Source: Streptomyces albospinus (GTDB lineage Bacteria; Actinomycetota; Actinomycetes; Streptomycetales; Streptomycetaceae). Taken from it: a stretch of DNA of 64,000 nt. The translations under genes were made by a program, and so were the position numbers. The stretch spans positions 115,355 through 179,354 of the forward strand of contig NZ_BMRP01000002.1 in the NCBI RefSeq assembly GCF_014648695.1. The letters are read 5' to 3'. This document shows, in pieces, positions 61,908 through 64,000 of this stretch. Position 1 is the first letter of the stretch; the number at the start of each line of letters is the position of its first letter. Under the pieces are notes generated by a model. That model saw only the letters and a program-made list of their open reading frames with translations. It made no database searches and had not been told where the DNA came from.

Positions 61908-62936
61908 ATGGACTTCGCCCGCAGACGGACCCCGCAGCGGCCGACGGCCCGCAGCCGTCGTATCCGCTTCGCGGCCTGGACGGCCGCCGCCGCACTGACC
62001 GCCGCAGGCGTCGGCGGCTGGCTGCTGTACGCCGGACTCGACCACAACCGCACAACGACCGACGTGGATGCCGCGCTCGGCGGCGAACGTCCCCCGCGCG
62101 CCGCCACCGGCGCCCTCAACATCCTGCTGCTCGGCTCCGATTCACGTGCCGGGCAGAACCAGCGCTACGGCACGGACGAGGGCAGCGCCCGATCCGACAC
62201 CGCGATGCTCGTCCACCTCGCCCGGGAGCGCACCAGGGCCGTGGTCGTCAGCATTCCGCGCGACACCATGGTGGACCGGCCCGCCTGCCCGCTGCCCGGA
62301 GGCGGCACCGCACGCGCCGAAGGCCCCGTGATGGTCAACACCGCCTTCGAGGTGGGCGGACCGGCCTGCGCGGTCAAAACGGTCGAGCAGCTCGGCCAGG
62401 TGCGCATCGACCACGTCATCAGCGTCGACTTCAACGGCTTCAAGGAGCTGGTGGACGCGGTCGGCGGTGTGCGGATCACCACGGACACCCCCATCCACGA
62501 CCGCTACAGCCACCTGGACCTGGGCGCCGGAAGCCACCTTCTCGACGGCGAACAGGCACTGGGGCTGGTCCGCACCCGGCACGGCGTCGGCGACGGCAGT
62601 GACCTGGCGCGCATCAGACTCCAGCAGGCGTTCATGACCGCACTCGCCAGGCAGTTGACAGGCTCCGGCCTGCTCACCGACCCGGTACGGCTCTACAAGG
62701 TCGCCGATACCGCGACCCGTGCGATCACCACGGACCAGGGCCTGAGTTCCGTCTCCGACCTGCTGGGGCTGGCCCGCTCGCTGGCCGGGCTGAAGCCGTC
62801 CGACACCGAGTTCCGGACGCTGCCCGTCGGCCCCTACCCGCCGGACCACAACCGCGCAGCCGTCAAACAGCCCGAGGCCGCCGCCCTGTGGCGCGCGATA
62901 CGCAACGACACCCCGGCACCGGCGCGGGAGAAGTGA
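61908..62936 (+). CDS. LytR-CpsA-Psr (LCP) family protein
   Basis: The 342-residue protein has a basic N-terminus, one membrane helix (residues 22-42) and an extracytoplasmic LCP domain. Hallmarks are LNILLLGSDSRAG, ARSDTAMLVHL, VVVSIPRDTMVD, HVISVDFNGFKELVDAVGG and GLVRTRHGVGDGSDLARI in parts. LCP enzymes attach teichoic acids or other polymers to peptidoglycan from lipid carriers. The end overlaps the acyltransferase gene start, so the two form a unit. Confidence 0.96.
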   Translation: MDFARRRTPQRPTARSRRIRFAAWTAAAALTAAGVGGWLLYAGLDHNRTTTDVDAALGGERPPRAATGALNILLLGSDSRAGQNQRYGTDEGSARSDTAMLVHLARERTRAVVVSIPRDTMVDRPACPLPGGGTARAEGPVMVNTAFEVGGPACAVKTVEQLGQVRIDHVISVDFNGFKELVDAVGGVRITTDTPIHDRYSHLDLGAGSHLLDGEQALGLVRTRHGVGDGSDLARIRLQQAFMTALARQLTGSGLLTDPVRLYKVADTATRAITTDQGLSSVSDLLGLARSLAGLKPSDTEFRTLPVGPYPPDHNRAAVKQPEAAALWRAIRNDTPAPAREK

Positions 62937-64000
62937 GCACGACCATGACCGACTTCTCGCAGCCGACCGCCTACCGGCTGTCCTCACACCGGCGACGGGC
63001 GGCGCCGCTGCCGCCTTCGGACACCTCGGCCGCGTCCCGCCGGTACGCCTTCGGCCTCGACGGCCTGCGTGCCCTGGCCGTGACCGCCGTCGTGGTCTAC
63101 CACGTCGATCCGGACTGGCTGCCCGGCGGCTTCCTCGGCGTCGATGTCTTCTTCGGGCTCAGCGGCTACCTGATCACCGACCTGCTGCTTGCCGAGCGGC
63201 ACCGGCACGGCCGCGTCGACCTGCGCGGCTTCTGGTTGCGCCGGGCCCGCCGCCTGCTGCCCGCACTCGGCGCGCTCGTGCCGACAGCGATCGCCGCGGC
63301 CACCGTCTGGCACCCGCACCGGCTGGCCTCCGGCATCGACAGCCTGCCGTCCGTGGCGACGTTCACCAACAACTGGTGGCAGATAGCCACCAACGCCTCG
63401 TACTTCGCGAACTTCGGTCCTCCGCCGCTCTTCCTGCACCTGTGGACGCTCAGCGTCGAGGAGCAGTTCTACCTGCTCTGGCCGCTGCTCCTGCTCGCCC
63501 TGCTGCACTTCCTGCCCCGGCGCGCTGTCCGGGTGTCCGCCGTGCTCCTCTGCGCCCTCGTCTCGATCACCGCGATGGGACTGCTGTACCAGCCCGGCGA
63601 CGACCCCTCCCGCGTCTACTTCGGCACCGACACCCATGCCTTCCCCCTGCTGGGCGGCGCCGCGCTGGCCCTGCTGCGGCCCTCCGCCACGCTCCCACCG
63701 CACCGGACGACCGTTTCCGGCACCGTCGCCGGAGCCGGCGGGCTGGCCCTGCTCGCCGTGCTCGCGTGCACCCTCTCCCACGACCAGGACCGCCTCTACC
63801 CCGGCGGCTTCGTCCTCGCCGCCGTGGCGACCGGTGCCGCAGTGTTCGGCGCGGTACAGCCCCGAGGACCGCTGCCCACCCTGCTGGGCGCGCCCCCGCT
63901 GCGATGGATCGGCAAGCGCAGCTACGGCATCTACCTGTGGCACCTGCCGCTGATCTCGCTGGCCACCCCGGACCGTATGACTCCGGCGGACGCACCCCTG
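62933..64000 (+). CDS. Acyltransferase family 3 (OafA/YrhL-like), 3' end beyond window
   Basis: At least 356 residues are visible and the gene runs off the window. It is a multi-helix O-acyltransferase. Typical motifs are RYAFGLDGLRALAV and VVYHVD (catalytic His), GGFLGVDVFFGLSGYLIT, FWLRRARRLLP, and LHLWTLSVEEQFYLLWPLLL. The family O-acetylates peptidoglycan, polysaccharides or lipids. GTG 62933 overlaps the LCP stop; ATG 62945 is an alternative. A C-terminal SGNH domain may follow outside the window. Confidence 0.92.
   Translation, partial: MSTTMTDFSQPTAYRLSSHRRRAAPLPPSDTSAASRRYAFGLDGLRALAVTAVVVYHVDPDWLPGGFLGVDVFFGLSGYLITDLLLAERHRHGRVDLRGFWLRRARRLLPALGALVPTAIAAATVWHPHRLASGIDSLPSVATFTNNWWQIATNASYFANFGPPPLFLHLWTLSVEEQFYLLWPLLLLALLHFLPRRAVRVSAVLLCALVSITAMGLLYQPGDDPSRVYFGTDTHAFPLLGGAALALLRPSATLPPHRTTVSGTVAGAGGLALLAVLACTLSHDQDRLYPGGFVLAAVATGAAVFGAVQPRGPLPTLLGAPPLRWIGKRSYGIYLWHLPLISLATPDRMTPADAPL

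Overview
The window reads as Streptomyces chromosome. GC content is very high, the third codon position is almost always G or C, GTG starts and 4-base ATGA/GTGA overlaps are common, and TTA codons are very rare. Several families are streptomycete-typical: a SAV2148-type HEPN protein, an Otr(A)-like ribosome protection protein, a macrolide-type glycosyltransferase, a DUF1707-FHA protein and an EACC1 protein. No rRNA, tRNA, CRISPR array, prophage or intact insertion sequence was seen. The species cannot be named from the sequence alone.

Layout. 0.1-2.9 kb: a degenerate adenylate-kinase-like protein, a GAF-domain regulator and a GNAT acetyltransferase. 3.0-12.8 kb: one sulfur assimilation cluster, with a cysteine-ending leader peptide, sulfite reductase, a zinc-ribbon protein, CysH, CysC, CysD, CysN, a sulfonate ABC transporter (SsuABC) and a sirohydrochlorin chelatase for siroheme. 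12.9-20.4 kb: a membrane glycosyltransferase, a secreted subtilisin, a macrolide-type glycosyltransferase, an aminoglycoside-phosphotransferase-like protein, a DnaQ-fold exonuclease and the HEPN protein. 20.9-32.4 kb: alpha-glucan and trehalose enzymes (GlgX, TreY, TreZ) interleaved with an MFS exporter, the Otr(A)-like gene behind a hairpin and leader ORF, and an FHA protein. 32.4-36.5 kb: a PfpI-like protein, a PucR regulator, and a metallophosphoesterase coupled to a 4'-phosphopantetheinyl transferase. 36.6-41.7 kb: accessory and decayed DNA, namely an EACC1 conflict-system protein whose effector gene survives only as a stub, a two-component pair whose kinase is frameshifted at its end, a broken peptidase and an LPRTG-anchored lectin-like protein. 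41.8-54.4 kb: mostly housekeeping genes (MsrB, MurC, a RibD-like reductase, ZapE, Pth2) plus a NarL-type two-component system divergent from an ABC exporter, and a second ABC exporter. 54.4-64 kb: a decayed membrane protein gene, a PepSY protein with an OmpR-type two-component system, a ribosome-inactivating-protein gene broken by two tandem-repeat events, then a CseABC-like lipoprotein/regulator/kinase set followed by an LCP ligase and an acyltransferase that runs off the end.

How the parts work together. The sulfur cluster covers sulfate activation, reduction to sulfide, sulfonate uptake and siroheme supply, and its leader suggests control by cysteine supply. GlgX, TreY and TreZ convert glycogen-type glucan to trehalose. 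The last block looks like an envelope-response unit: sensor, regulator, phased GATAC repeats, then two cell-wall-modifying enzymes. The most unusual items are the slipped ribosome-inactivating-protein gene (57705-58661), the orphaned EACC1 protein with a stub of its partner (36604-37136), the cysteine leader peptide, the Otr(A) leader, TTA codons placed before the phosphopantetheinyl transferase, and helically phased repeats next to all four two-component systems. All family assignments were made by reading translated sequences; no database search was run.
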